Shown here: positions 17,686 to 26,232 of the stretch, piece after piece
Position numbering within the stretch: the first letter of the stretch is position 1
Layout of the letters: each line of letters begins with the position of its first letter
Assembly (NCBI GenBank): GCA_049514435.1
Contig: JBEKVB010000016.1
Location: 1-64,000 of the forward strand
Reading direction: 5' to 3'
Length of the DNA: 64,000 bases
Origin: UBA4810 sp002479215
GTDB taxonomy: Bacteria; Desulfobacterota; Syntrophia; Syntrophales; Smithellaceae
Made by a program: the position numbers and the translations under genes
The notes under the pieces: generated by a model
Told to the model about the DNA's origin: nothing
Database searches by the model: none
What the model saw: only the letters and a program-made list of their open reading frames with translations

Positions 17686-17714
17686 TACGAATGGATATGC
17701 TTTTCCCATTCGTA
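17686..17714 (+). terminator. Hairpin after the fatty acid hydroxylase gene
   Basis: TACGAATGG (17686-17694) pairs with CCATTCGTA (17706-17714), 18 bp after the stop; the T content downstream is modest. Confidence 0.4.
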
Positions 17715-17874
17715 GTATTTACCTGCCAACTTACATTGATTTAACCACCATTGTTTTTGGAACTAAAGTTTGTAATATATATAATATCAAATTTCTGGCG
17801 GTAAAAAATCAGGCTTTGTGATACAACGTTTTAAAAGAGAGCAGGACCAATATTGAAATTCAAGGAGGTACATA

Positions 17875-18276
17875 ATGAAACAAATATTCCATAAATCGGC
17901 CCCTGCCCATAGTATCTTATTTCTTTTTTTCATATTTTTCTTTTTTTATCCGCAACTGGTCAGTGCTCATTCTCCGGAGAATGTTCAACTGGAATACGAT
18001 TCATCCTCACAAACTCTGAAGGTGACGATCACTCATAATACATCATCCCCGAAGACTCATTTTGTCAAAAGCGTTATTATCAAAAAAAATGGGTCCATAT
18101 TGAGTAGAAACGAATATGATAGTCAACCCGCAAGGGATACATTCACTTATGTCTATGATGTGTCCAGTTATATCTATGATGTGTCACCCCAAGACGGTGA
18201 TACATTTGAAGTAACTGCTAATTGCAGCATTTCTGGCGATACAACAGGCACACTGATTATAAAGAAGGAGGAGTAA
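17875..18276 (+). CDS. Secreted small beta-sandwich protein, tandem copy 1
   Basis: 133 residues with a strong signal peptide (hydrophobic core LFLFFIFFFFYPQLV, cleavage after VSA). The mature part alternates strands: VQLEYDSSSQTLKVTITHNT, HFVKSVIIKKNGSILSRNEYD, then FEVTANCSISGDTTGTLIIKK. The order and the H-F-V-x-S-V-x-I-K-K-N-G segment recall the C-terminal immunoglobulin-like domain of superoxide reductase/desulfoferrodoxin, but the full iron-ligand set was not established. Clear AAGGAGG site. Downstream paralogue follows after 3 bp. Exported, function unknown. Confidence 0.7.
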   Translation: MKQIFHKSAPAHSILFLFFIFFFFYPQLVSAHSPENVQLEYDSSSQTLKVTITHNTSSPKTHFVKSVIIKKNGSILSRNEYDSQPARDTFTYVYDVSSYIYDVSPQDGDTFEVTANCSISGDTTGTLIIKKEE

Positions 18277-18279
18277 GCC

Positions 18280-18648
18280 ATGAAAAAAATTATGTTTCGG
18301 TCAAAATATTTTCAGGTTGTTCTTTTTATCTTTTTATTCTTGTGTTTTAGTCCGCAGTTATCTTATGCAACTGCGCCAAAATCTGTAGACTTGATTTATG
18401 ATATGAAAACGCAAACTCTGTCTGTCACAATAGATCACTACACGCTGGCCGCTAACATGCATTATATTGAATCTGTTGAAATCAAAAAAAATGGGGAGCC
18501 CATCAGCAAAAATGAGTACGATAATCAACCAACCGGTTCGATTTTCACCTATACCTATAAGATACCGGCGGCAAAAGGAGATGTTTTAGAAGTCACAGCG
18601 ACCTGTAACCTCTGGGGTCATAAAACTTCAACATTAACTGTACCATAA
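18280..18648 (+). CDS. Secreted small beta-sandwich protein, tandem copy 2
   Basis: 122 residues, paralogue of the preceding gene: LIYDMKTQTLSVTIDHYTLA, HYIESVEIKKNGEPISKNEY, DNQPTGSIFTYTYKIPAAKG and TCNLWGHKTSTL align with the first copy along its length. Signal peptide with cleavage after SYA. AAGGAGG ribosome site overlapping the end of copy 1, so the two are co-transcribed. This copy has His in the DHYTLAANMHY and LWGHK positions, closer to metal-binding desulfoferrodoxin-type domains than copy 1. Function unknown. Confidence 0.7.
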   Translation: MKKIMFRSKYFQVVLFIFLFLCFSPQLSYATAPKSVDLIYDMKTQTLSVTIDHYTLAANMHYIESVEIKKNGEPISKNEYDNQPTGSIFTYTYKIPAAKGDVLEVTATCNLWGHKTSTLTVP

Positions 18649-18769
18649 TTAAACTCATTGTTTTTTAGATCAGGCATTAAATAATGCCATGGATTTCTGC
18701 TATTTTTCTTTGGAAACTGAAGGAATACTTTACCTGTAATTCACCAATGAACCGTTTAAGGAGGTCGTT

Positions 18770-19576
18770 ATGAAAAGAACATTTATCGGATTGGCCGCAA
18801 CCGCACTGGTATTAGCCATTTGTCTTCCTGCTTTTGCCGCAGCCAAGATTGAAGGCAAGGCAGTCACTTACAAAGACGGAGATGTGGTTTTGAAAGGTTA
18901 TCTGGCCTTTGACCAGAATATCAAAGGCGAAAGGCCAGGCGTGCTTATTGTTCATGAATGGTGGGGACTTAACGACTATGTCCGCAAACGTGCCCGAATG
19001 TTAGCCGAAATGGGCTACACGGCGCTCGCCCTTGATATGTACGGGGATGGTAAGCAGGCCGCTCACCCGGACGATGCCGGGAAATTTGCCTCCGCAGTTA
19101 CGAAAAATGCTGCTATAGGGGAGGGCAGGTTTATGGCGGCTCTTGAATTCCTGAAAAAGCAAAAAAACGTTGACCCGGAAAGGATAGCCGCCATTGGTTA
19201 TTGCTTCGGAGGCGGAGTTGTGCTGCATATGGCACGGTTGGGCGTTAATATCAAAGGGGTGGCAAGCTTTCATGGAAGCCTTGCTACGGAAAAGCCTGCC
19301 GAGCCCGGTGTAATTAAGGCAAAGATTCTGGTTCTTAATGGTGATGCAGATAAGTTCACAACACGCGAACAAATCAAGTCGTTTAAGAAGGAAATGAAAA
19401 ACGCAGATGCTGATTTTCAGTTTATTTCTTATCCGGGAGCAATGCACAGTTTTACCAATCCCGATGCCGATATGTATGCAAAAAAATTTAATATGCCGGT
19501 AGGGTATAACGCTGATGCTGATAAAAAATCATGGGCCCAACTGGATAAATTTCTTACCGACATATTTAAAAAATAA
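18770..19576 (+). CDS. Secreted dienelactone hydrolase family protein
   Basis: 268 residues: signal peptide (cleavage near AFA, residue 23) followed by an alpha/beta-hydrolase of the dienelactone hydrolase family. HEWWGLNDYV is the family's first motif, the nucleophile is C145 in GYCFGGG, with D194 in GDADKFT and H226 in GAMHSF completing the triad. The Cys nucleophile is characteristic of true DLH-type enzymes. It probably hydrolyses an ester or lactone in the periplasm. AAGGAGG site. The following nitroreductase is also exported and lies 72 bp on. Confidence 0.88.
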   Translation: MKRTFIGLAATALVLAICLPAFAAAKIEGKAVTYKDGDVVLKGYLAFDQNIKGERPGVLIVHEWWGLNDYVRKRARMLAEMGYTALALDMYGDGKQAAHPDDAGKFASAVTKNAAIGEGRFMAALEFLKKQKNVDPERIAAIGYCFGGGVVLHMARLGVNIKGVASFHGSLATEKPAEPGVIKAKILVLNGDADKFTTREQIKSFKKEMKNADADFQFISYPGAMHSFTNPDADMYAKKFNMPVGYNADADKKSWAQLDKFLTDIFKK

Positions 19577-19648
19577 CCAAGCTTTATCTGCCAGGTTGTT
19601 GGCTGGAGTTTACCCGTAAAAAAAGTCTTAAATGTATTGGAGGGTATT

Positions 19649-20311
19649 ATGTTGAAGAAAGTATTTTTGAGTGCTGCCATTATATTGTGTTTCGTTTCTT
19701 CTGCAATTGCTCAGGAACTAACCACGATTAAACTTCTTCCGCCCGATATCAAAGGCGGTAAATCTCTGATGCAATCGTTGCAGGAGCGAAAAACATCCCG
19801 TTCATTCAGTACCAAAAAACTGCCGCTGGAAGTGCTTTCCAATCTTCTCTGGTCGGCCTGTGGTATCAACCGGCCGGACAGTGGCAAACGCACGGCCCCG
19901 TCGGCTCGCAACTGGCAGGAAATCGACGTCTATGTTGCTATGGAAGAAGGCCTTTATCTTTATAACGCTAAGACTCATGTGCTCGAGCCTGTGTTGAAAA
20001 ACGATCTGCGCAAGAACACGACCGCCTTCCTTCAACCATCAAGAAGCTCGGTAGCGAACGCACCGCTGCAGTTGATCTATGTGGCGGACTATGCGAAGAT
20101 AAGCTTTGATGCGAACGATGAGGATAAAAAGGGCTATTCGTTTGCGGATGCCGGTTTCATTGCCCAGAATGTTTATCTATATTGCGCTTCCAAAGGACTG
20201 GCTACTGGTGTCCGCGGCATGGTCGATAGGGAGGCTCTGGCCAAAGACATGAAGCTTAGCGACAAACAGAAAATTGTTCTGGTGCAGGCGGTAGGCTATC
20301 CATCGGAATGA
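19649..20311 (+). CDS. Exported nitroreductase-family protein (SagB-type)
   Basis: 220 residues from ATG 19649 with GGAGG six bases upstream; an earlier TTG at 19637 lies inside that ribosome site. A signal peptide (cleavage near AIA-QE) precedes a nitroreductase fold: LMQSLQERKTSRSFSTKKLP is the FMN-binding start, LLWSACGINRPDSGKRTAPS the SagB-like middle, and KGLATGVRGMVDREALAKD the C-terminal flavin site. Oxidoreductase with FMN, substrate unknown. Export with a flavin is unusual and would need Tat or periplasmic flavinylation; the signal shows no twin Arg. Confidence 0.82.
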   Translation: MLKKVFLSAAIILCFVSSAIAQELTTIKLLPPDIKGGKSLMQSLQERKTSRSFSTKKLPLEVLSNLLWSACGINRPDSGKRTAPSARNWQEIDVYVAMEEGLYLYNAKTHVLEPVLKNDLRKNTTAFLQPSRSSVANAPLQLIYVADYAKISFDANDEDKKGYSFADAGFIAQNVYLYCASKGLATGVRGMVDREALAKDMKLSDKQKIVLVQAVGYPSE

Positions 20312-20649
20312 CAAATAAAACCACGGGCATGAACCCCGCAGCAAACTGCAAAGTATTATACCACTGCTAATGCAGGATAATTCGGTTGACAAACTTCTAT
20401 TCGCTTCGCTCTCAAAGTTTGAGTCTCATTACCCTCCGCTTTGCGGGAAGGTCTAAATCACAACTTTGATCGATAACTACATTTAAAAATTCCTGCTCAA
20501 TATGTCCGGCACTAAATTGACGTTTGTTTAAGCGGAAAAAATCAAAGGACATCTCCCAAATATTAAATGACATTTGCCAATATTCTGGTAAAATGGCCAA
20601 GTATGATTAAGGCGTTCCTGTGTTTCATACAAAACTTGAGGAGAAATTT
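20312..20649. other. Gene-free stretch with an MBL-fold relic
   Basis: No gene supported. Positions 20455-20479 (AAATCACAACTTTGATCGATAACTAC) nearly repeat the MBL-fold relic at 17029-17053, again with a stop right after. A small minus-strand frame (20412-20600) overlaps it but has no recognised relatives. The ribosome site of the HD-GYP gene is at the right end. Confidence 0.4.
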
Positions 20650-21924
20650 ATGCAAAGACAAATTTCTGTAAATCTTGGCAATCTATTACTATCGTTATCT
20701 GAAATTACGGATATAGCCAATCCATCCATAGCCCAACATCAACAAAGAACGGCTTTCATCGCTATGGAAATAGCTAAGTGTGCCGGAGTAGAGGCGGATA
20801 TGTTGGAGAATATCTTCACTGCCGCCTTATTGCACGATATAGGGGCCATCTCCATAGAAGAAAAGCTGGCCATCCATAATAATATTGGGCCAATGGATTA
20901 TACCCTGCATTGTGTCCGAGGAGAGTTGTTACTGGAGCAAACTCCCTGGCTGAAAAAAATATCTAAAATAGTAAGGCATCATCATAAAAAATGGGTGGAT
21001 TGGAAGGAGTCAATCAAAAATCCGGATGTATTCGCCTCCCAGATAGTCCTTCTGGCAGATTATGTCGAACGCCTGATTGACCGGGATAAATATATTTTAC
21101 ATCAGAATAAAAATATTATTGAGAAAGTGAACGACGTAAAAAATAACCTTGTTCACGAACAAATTGTCAATTATTTTATGGAGACTTCCCAACGGGAAGA
21201 ATTCTGGCTGGACCTCGTATCGCCCCGTATATATCCGGTATTATTGCATAATGGACCGTATAGAAATGTGGAAATTGATCTTAAAGGGATTGCTTTAATA
21301 GCCGAAGTTTACAGGGATATTATCGACTTTAAATCCCCTTTTACGGCAACTCATACAACAGGGGTTTCTGCCTGCGCGGAAATACTCTCCAAGCTGTTCG
21401 GCTTAACCGAGTTAGAAATAAATCTTATGAAAATAGCAGGCAATCTTCATGATATCGGCAAAATAATCGTTCCTAATAGTATTTTGGAAAAGCCTGCTAA
21501 ATTAACTGTGGATGAATTTGCCGTCATGCGATGTCATACTTACTATACCTTTTATGTGATCAATACTATCGGCGGCCTGCAACAAATTGCGGAATGGGCG
21601 GCTTATCATCATGAAAAATTGAATGGGAATGGTTATCCCTTTCACTGCAAAGCAGATGAAATCGATACAGGGGCCAGAATTATGGCTGTTGCCGATATCT
21701 TCACGGCAATATCGGAAGATAGGCCATATAGGAGCGGTATGAATAAAGAAGATATTTATAAAACTATAAAAAATGAATCGGATAAGAAGTTATTGGATTC
21801 CCGGATAGTTGATTTATTATTTGACCAGTATGATACAGTAAGTTCATATGTTAAAGAAAGACAAGCAATAGCAAAAGATTTTTATGCGAATCGTTTTTTA
21901 AAAGTATCGGAACAAATCAGATAA
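20650..21924 (+). CDS. Two-HD-domain protein with HD-GYP-type C-terminal domain
   Basis: 424 residues from ATG 20650 (GAGGA upstream). The N-terminal half carries one HD domain: QHQQRTAFIAMEIAK, LLHDIGAI and RHHHKKW. The C-terminal half carries a second with HDIGKIIVPN, HHEKLNGNGYPF and AVADIFTAISEDRPYR, the HD-GYP layout for hydrolysis of cyclic di-GMP or related dinucleotides. GYP itself reads GNGYP, acceptable for the family. No receiver or transmembrane segment. Probably a cytoplasmic signalling phosphodiesterase; the N-terminal HD may be regulatory. Confidence 0.83.
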   Translation: MQRQISVNLGNLLLSLSEITDIANPSIAQHQQRTAFIAMEIAKCAGVEADMLENIFTAALLHDIGAISIEEKLAIHNNIGPMDYTLHCVRGELLLEQTPWLKKISKIVRHHHKKWVDWKESIKNPDVFASQIVLLADYVERLIDRDKYILHQNKNIIEKVNDVKNNLVHEQIVNYFMETSQREEFWLDLVSPRIYPVLLHNGPYRNVEIDLKGIALIAEVYRDIIDFKSPFTATHTTGVSACAEILSKLFGLTELEINLMKIAGNLHDIGKIIVPNSILEKPAKLTVDEFAVMRCHTYYTFYVINTIGGLQQIAEWAAYHHEKLNGNGYPFHCKADEIDTGARIMAVADIFTAISEDRPYRSGMNKEDIYKTIKNESDKKLLDSRIVDLLFDQYDTVSSYVKERQAIAKDFYANRFLKVSEQIR

Positions 21925-21999
21925 TGTAAATATAGAGTGATAAAAGTTACCTGCCGTGCTATACAAAACGCAAATTTTTTAGAAACAAAGGAGATTTTT

Positions 22000-22623
22000 A
22001 TGGGAAATTATTTTTTTATGAAACCGGTTCTTCAATTAATTTCAGTAGGTCACTTCTTTAGAAAAGCTTTTACGGTTTTTCTGCAAATACTCACGGTAGT
22101 CATTGCCATCGCCGGTCTTGTGTCCTGGGTAGGCGTTTGGAAGTCTGTTGCGGGGCAAGATACTTCGCTAATATTGGGAATTATTATTTTCCAGTTATTT
22201 TTTGTTATAGCTGTTTACATGGTGGTTCATACCATGTTTATTCGCGCCGGTGATATTTCCGCACTGCCGGATGCCGATTATACCGTTATCCCGATAGTGT
22301 CTATCGCTCTTAAACTTTGCGGGGAAATATATGCCTGTTTCTCGGTGGTTGTTGCCATAGCCGGCGGCATACTTATCTGGTTTATCGGCGGCAACGCCTT
22401 CTATTTTATCAGAAAGTCCAGCCTTTTTATGCCGGGGCAGGGTTTCGGCGGCTATAGTTCCGATTTTTTAGGCGGGCTGATATTTATTGTGGTCGGCTGG
22501 TTGGTAGCTTTTCTTGTGCTGGTGATTTTTTATTTCTTCGCCGAGACAGTTGTTGTTATAACCGACATAGCCAAAAACACTAAAATTACGCGGGAAGTCG
22601 CCGAGCAGTATATCAAGGAATAA
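22000..22623 (+). CDS. Hypothetical integral membrane protein
   Basis: 207 residues from ATG 22000, which has AAGGAG eight bases upstream; the open frame begins at 21937 but without a ribosome site. About four transmembrane helices (near 22-45, 55-80, 108-130 and 158-185), a Gly-rich loop (MPGQGFGGYSSDF) between the last two. No family recognised. It follows the HD-GYP gene by 75 bp and is closed by a strong terminator, so these two may form one transcript. Confidence 0.6.
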   Translation: MGNYFFMKPVLQLISVGHFFRKAFTVFLQILTVVIAIAGLVSWVGVWKSVAGQDTSLILGIIIFQLFFVIAVYMVVHTMFIRAGDISALPDADYTVIPIVSIALKLCGEIYACFSVVVAIAGGILIWFIGGNAFYFIRKSSLFMPGQGFGGYSSDFLGGLIFIVVGWLVAFLVLVIFYFFAETVVVITDIAKNTKITREVAEQYIKE

Positions 22624-22653
22624 ACAAAACCGTTATTCTCCAAGCTTACTTTT

Positions 22654-22699
22654 AGACTTAACATTGACGCCGCTTCACGGCGGCGTCAATGTTAAGTCT
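22654..22699. terminator. 20-bp perfect-stem terminator
   Basis: AGACTTAACATTGACGCCGC (22654-22673) pairs without mismatch to 22680-22699 around a 6-base loop; a short T-rich stretch (CAGTTTTTG) follows on the plus strand. It separates the membrane-protein gene from the thioesterase gene. Confidence 0.75.
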
Positions 22700-22721
22700 T
22701 CAGTTTTTGAGGAGTATTTTA

Positions 22722-23156
22722 ATGCCCAATGACGCTCATTACCGGAAACTCGAAAATATGATGCATTCCGCGCCGATTGTAAAAATGCTCGGCGTGCGCG
22801 TGGAAATAAGCCATGGTCAGGCCGATATTACTCTACCCGTAAATCAAAATCTTTTTCATGCCGCGGGCGCCCTGCACGGCGCTATGTATTTTCTGGCGCT
22901 GGATAACGCGGCTTTTTTTGCCGTCAATTCGCTGGTCGAAGATGTTTTTGTATTGACTGTAAGTTTTAATATCTATCTTATTCGGCCGATTGCTAAAGGT
23001 ATTATAAAAGCCAGTGGAAAAGTAGTTAATTCCACCAGAACTCAATATTTTGCGGAATCCATTCTCTACGACGCGGAAAACAGGGAAATTGCCAGAGGCA
23101 GTGGTGTTTTCGTTAAAGGCAAGGTAAAACTAACGCCGGAAATTGGCTACAAATAA
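22722..23156 (+). CDS. PaaI-type hotdog-fold thioesterase
   Basis: 144 residues from ATG 22722 (GAGGAG upstream). Hotdog pattern: VKMLGVRVEISHGQADITLP, LFHAAGALHGAMYFLALDNAAFF (the HG...D/N active-site helix of PaaI/YbgC-like thioesterases), then SFNIYLIRPIAKG and SGVFVKGK. It hydrolyses an acyl-CoA, unknown chain. It stands between the terminator and the PTS genes; a 125-bp gap precedes EIID, so it may be separately transcribed. Confidence 0.82.
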   Translation: MPNDAHYRKLENMMHSAPIVKMLGVRVEISHGQADITLPVNQNLFHAAGALHGAMYFLALDNAAFFAVNSLVEDVFVLTVSFNIYLIRPIAKGIIKASGKVVNSTRTQYFAESILYDAENREIARGSGVFVKGKVKLTPEIGYK

Positions 23157-23280
23157 ACAAAATATTTTGCTTTCCTGTTATTCCTTGATTAAATTGACTT
23201 AATAGGCCATTTATGTTAGCTAGATTCGCCAAATAAAACATTATTAATATGCAACTAACTGCTACTAAGGCCGAAAAAAA

Positions 23281-24039
23281 GTGAAAAAATCGACATTGAT
23301 CAAAATTTTTTTGAGGTCTTTTTTTATACATGCTGCACTGAATTTTCGGCGGATGCAAAACTTAGGCTTTGCCCTGGCCATAATTCCCCTTATCCGGGAA
23401 TGGCGGTTGCAAGAAAAGGATTCAGAATTAATGCTGACCAGACATTTGCAGATGTATAACAGCCACCCCTACTTTTCCGCGCCGTTAATCGGTTCGGTTG
23501 TCTGCTTGGAAGAAGAAAGCTCGGGTAAGGGTAATGCTTCTGGTGTAATCGCGCTTAAGCAAGGTTTGATGGGGCCTTATGCCGCGATAGGTGATATTTT
23601 CTTCTGGAGCGCGCTGCGGCCTTTTGCGGCGATTGTCGCCGTCTATTTGGCTTTTATGGGATTTATCATTGCTCCTTTGGCTTTTTTGGTAATTTATACG
23701 CCGGCTCACTTCTGGCTGAGGGCTAAAGGTTTTATCGAAGGCTACCGGAGGGGAAAGCAGGGCATTGAGTTTATCCGCGCGATGGATTTGCCTCGTGTTT
23801 CCGTAAAACTTCGCTGGCTTTCTTTGCTGACGCTGATCGTTTTGGCCATTTGGCTTACGTATGGCTGGTATTGGCCTTTTATCGCAGATACTTCCGGTAT
23901 AATTGTAAAATCAGCGGCATTGGCTTTTATTTTGCCTTCATTTTTCTTGATTAAAAAAGGTGTATCGCAAATTCATATTATTTATGGTGCTTTTGTAATA
24001 TTTCTTCTTATTATTTCCTGCAGAGAATTATTTAATTGA
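23281..24039 (+). CDS. PTS mannose-family EIID component
   Basis: 252 residues starting at GTG 23281. ALNFRRMQNLGFALAIIPLI is the signature start of EIID of the mannose/fructose/sorbose PTS family, followed by LKQGLMGPYAAIGDIFFWSALRP and four transmembrane segments. EIID together with EIIC forms the membrane channel. Here neither EIIC nor EIIAB is adjacent: the gene is preceded by a thioesterase. Its stop overlaps the ATG of HPr by one base, so translation is coupled. Ribosome site weak. Confidence 0.88.
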   Translation: MKKSTLIKIFLRSFFIHAALNFRRMQNLGFALAIIPLIREWRLQEKDSELMLTRHLQMYNSHPYFSAPLIGSVVCLEEESSGKGNASGVIALKQGLMGPYAAIGDIFFWSALRPFAAIVAVYLAFMGFIIAPLAFLVIYTPAHFWLRAKGFIEGYRRGKQGIEFIRAMDLPRVSVKLRWLSLLTLIVLAIWLTYGWYWPFIADTSGIIVKSAALAFILPSFFLIKKGVSQIHIIYGAFVIFLLIISCRELFN

Positions 24040-24305
24040 TGGAGACTAGAACCTTAAAATTGAAAAACAAATTAGGAATGCATGCGCGGGCAGCAGCAGC
24101 GTTTGTAAAAGTAGCCCAGCAGTTTAAAGCGGAAATCTATCTCGTGCACAAAGGACAAACTGCCAATGGCAAAAGCATTCTGGGAATACTTACTATTGCT
24201 TGTCCCAGAGGCGGAATGCTAACAATAAAAGCCGATGGTGTTGACGCGTTCAAGGCCTTAGAGGCGTTGGAAAACCTGATTGAAAATAAATTCGGGGAAG
24301 ATTAA
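24039..24305 (+). CDS. ptsH: PTS phosphocarrier protein HPr
   Basis: 88 residues, family-typical length. Phosphorylatable H15 in KLGMHARAAAAF and the regulatory-type S47 in NGKSILGI are both present. It passes phosphate from EI to EIIA components. TGATG overlap with EIID before it, and 7 bp to EI after it, so EIID-HPr-EI is one operon. The seryl site suggests possible HPr-kinase control, though no kinase is in the window. Confidence 0.92.
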   Translation: METRTLKLKNKLGMHARAAAAFVKVAQQFKAEIYLVHKGQTANGKSILGILTIACPRGGMLTIKADGVDAFKALEALENLIENKFGED

Positions 24306-24312
24306 ACGATAA

Positions 24313-26106
24313 ATGAGCGCTGAACAAACAAAGAAAACATTCGCACTTAAGGGTATAGGTGTTTCTCCGGGCGTTGTTATCGGCAGGGCTTATCGCTTTG
24401 ATCCGCTGGACAGCCAGATTTCCTTTTATAAACTTAAGAAATCTTCGTCTATTCCCAAAGAAATTAAAAGGTTTAAGAAATCTTTGAAAGATTCAGAGAT
24501 TCAATTGTTGGAAATTCAGGAAAACCTCAAAAAATCAAGAATTACCGAACCTCTGTATGTCATTGACGTTCATATTTTGATTTTAAAAGATAAAAAATTC
24601 AGCAACCGTACCATTAAGTATATACGCAGATTGGGAATCAACGCGGAATGGGCGGTGCGTTTGACTCTTGACCACTATAAACAAATATTTGAAGGCGTGG
24701 GCGATGCTTATATCCGGGACCGTATCAGCGATGTCCAGTACGTTGGTCAAAGAATTTTACGCAACCTTTCCGGTGAAAAAAGAGAAATTGTTCTGGAAAT
24801 CGGTGGGGAAGTAATTGTCATTGCGCCGGATCTTTCCCCGGCGGATACAGCGCAAATGAAAATGGATAAAGTTATCGGTTTTGCCACCGATATCGGCGGC
24901 CGAACTTCGCACACGGCCATTGTTTCCCGCGCCATGGAATTGCCCGCCGTAGCCGGCCTGGGCAATATTACCCAGCTGGTGAAGACGGGAGATGAATTGA
25001 TTGTGGATGGCATCTCCGGCGTGGTCATTGTTAACCCTTATCCGGAAATGATAAAAAGGTACGAAGAGAAAAAGCTGCACTTTTCCGCGGCCAATGATGA
25101 GTATATGAAATACGCGAAATTGCCGGCCGTTACTACCGATGATTATCTGGTGCAGATAGGGGGGAATATCGAGTTTGTTGAAGAAATACCCTCGGCAATT
25201 ACGCATGGTGCGGAATACATCGGGCTTTATCGGACGGAGTTCCTATATATCAGCCGCCATGATTTACCCACGGAAGAAGATCATTTCACTAATTATCGCC
25301 AGGTTGTCAGCGCCAAAGATTTACTCTGGTCGACAATAAGAACTTTTGATTTGGGCGGAGACAAACTTTATCCCGACCAAAAACATGTCAAGGAACTGAA
25401 TCCGCAAATGGGATTGCGGGCGATTCGATTTTGCCTGAAGGAAACAGAGCTTTTCAAGACCCAACTGAGAGCTATTTGGCGCGCCAGCGCAGTAGGAAAA
25501 GTTAAAATTCTTTTCCCGATGATTGCGAGCATTGAGGAAATTCGCGAAGCAAAGAAATTGCTGGAGGAAGCCCGAAAAGAACTTCTGGAGCAGGGCGTGA
25601 AAATTGCCCCGAAGATGGAAGTAGGGGCGATGATCGAAGTGCCCGCCGCAGTTGAGATTGCCGATAAACTGGCGCGAGAAGTGGATTTTTTCAGCATCGG
25701 CACGAACGATTTGACCCAATATGCCCTGGCTATCGACAGAGCCAATGAGCGCCTGACTTATTTGTATGAGCCTTTGCATCCGGCTATTTTAAGATTGATC
25801 AAGAGAGTGGTGGACGCGGCTCATGAGGCAAAGATTCGTGTAGCCATGTGCGGGGAAATGGCGGGCGATCCCCTGTATGCGTTGATTCTTCTGGGAATGG
25901 AATTGGATGAGTTAAGTATGAACCACCTGGCCATTCCGCGAATTAAACGAATAATACGGGAATCATCAATTAAGGAATCTAAAGTACTACTGGAAAAAGC
26001 CCTTACATTTAGCACCGCTACCGAAGTGCGCGCTTATGTTCAGGATTATATGATGGGGCGTTTTCCCGACGAGTTTCAAAAGGAAGAAGAGCAAAACGGC
26101 TCATAG
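24313..26106 (+). CDS. ptsI: PTS enzyme I (PEP-protein phosphotransferase)
   Basis: 597 residues. Active-site H200 in GGRTSHTAIVSR; the PEP-binding TIM-barrel carries LYRTEFLYISR, RTFDLGGDK, LNPQMGLRAIR, the signature DFFSIGTNDLTQY and the catalytic Cys in RVAMCGEMAG. Complete and presumably functional, taking phosphate from PEP to HPr. Follows HPr directly. Its products could serve regulatory EIIA proteins elsewhere rather than sugar uptake, since other sugar-specific parts are missing here. Confidence 0.95.
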   Translation: MSAEQTKKTFALKGIGVSPGVVIGRAYRFDPLDSQISFYKLKKSSSIPKEIKRFKKSLKDSEIQLLEIQENLKKSRITEPLYVIDVHILILKDKKFSNRTIKYIRRLGINAEWAVRLTLDHYKQIFEGVGDAYIRDRISDVQYVGQRILRNLSGEKREIVLEIGGEVIVIAPDLSPADTAQMKMDKVIGFATDIGGRTSHTAIVSRAMELPAVAGLGNITQLVKTGDELIVDGISGVVIVNPYPEMIKRYEEKKLHFSAANDEYMKYAKLPAVTTDDYLVQIGGNIEFVEEIPSAITHGAEYIGLYRTEFLYISRHDLPTEEDHFTNYRQVVSAKDLLWSTIRTFDLGGDKLYPDQKHVKELNPQMGLRAIRFCLKETELFKTQLRAIWRASAVGKVKILFPMIASIEEIREAKKLLEEARKELLEQGVKIAPKMEVGAMIEVPAAVEIADKLAREVDFFSIGTNDLTQYALAIDRANERLTYLYEPLHPAILRLIKRVVDAAHEAKIRVAMCGEMAGDPLYALILLGMELDELSMNHLAIPRIKRIIRESSIKESKVLLEKALTFSTATEVRAYVQDYMMGRFPDEFQKEEEQNGS

Positions 26107-26232
26107 ACCGTCGGAGCACACTTGCGGTAAAGTCCAGCGGATAAGCGCAGGTTTTTTTGAATATATACCAGCGAAAAATTGGAAACAAAAAACGCGAATA
26201 TTTCCTGTAGTTACTAATGGAGCGCTTCATTT

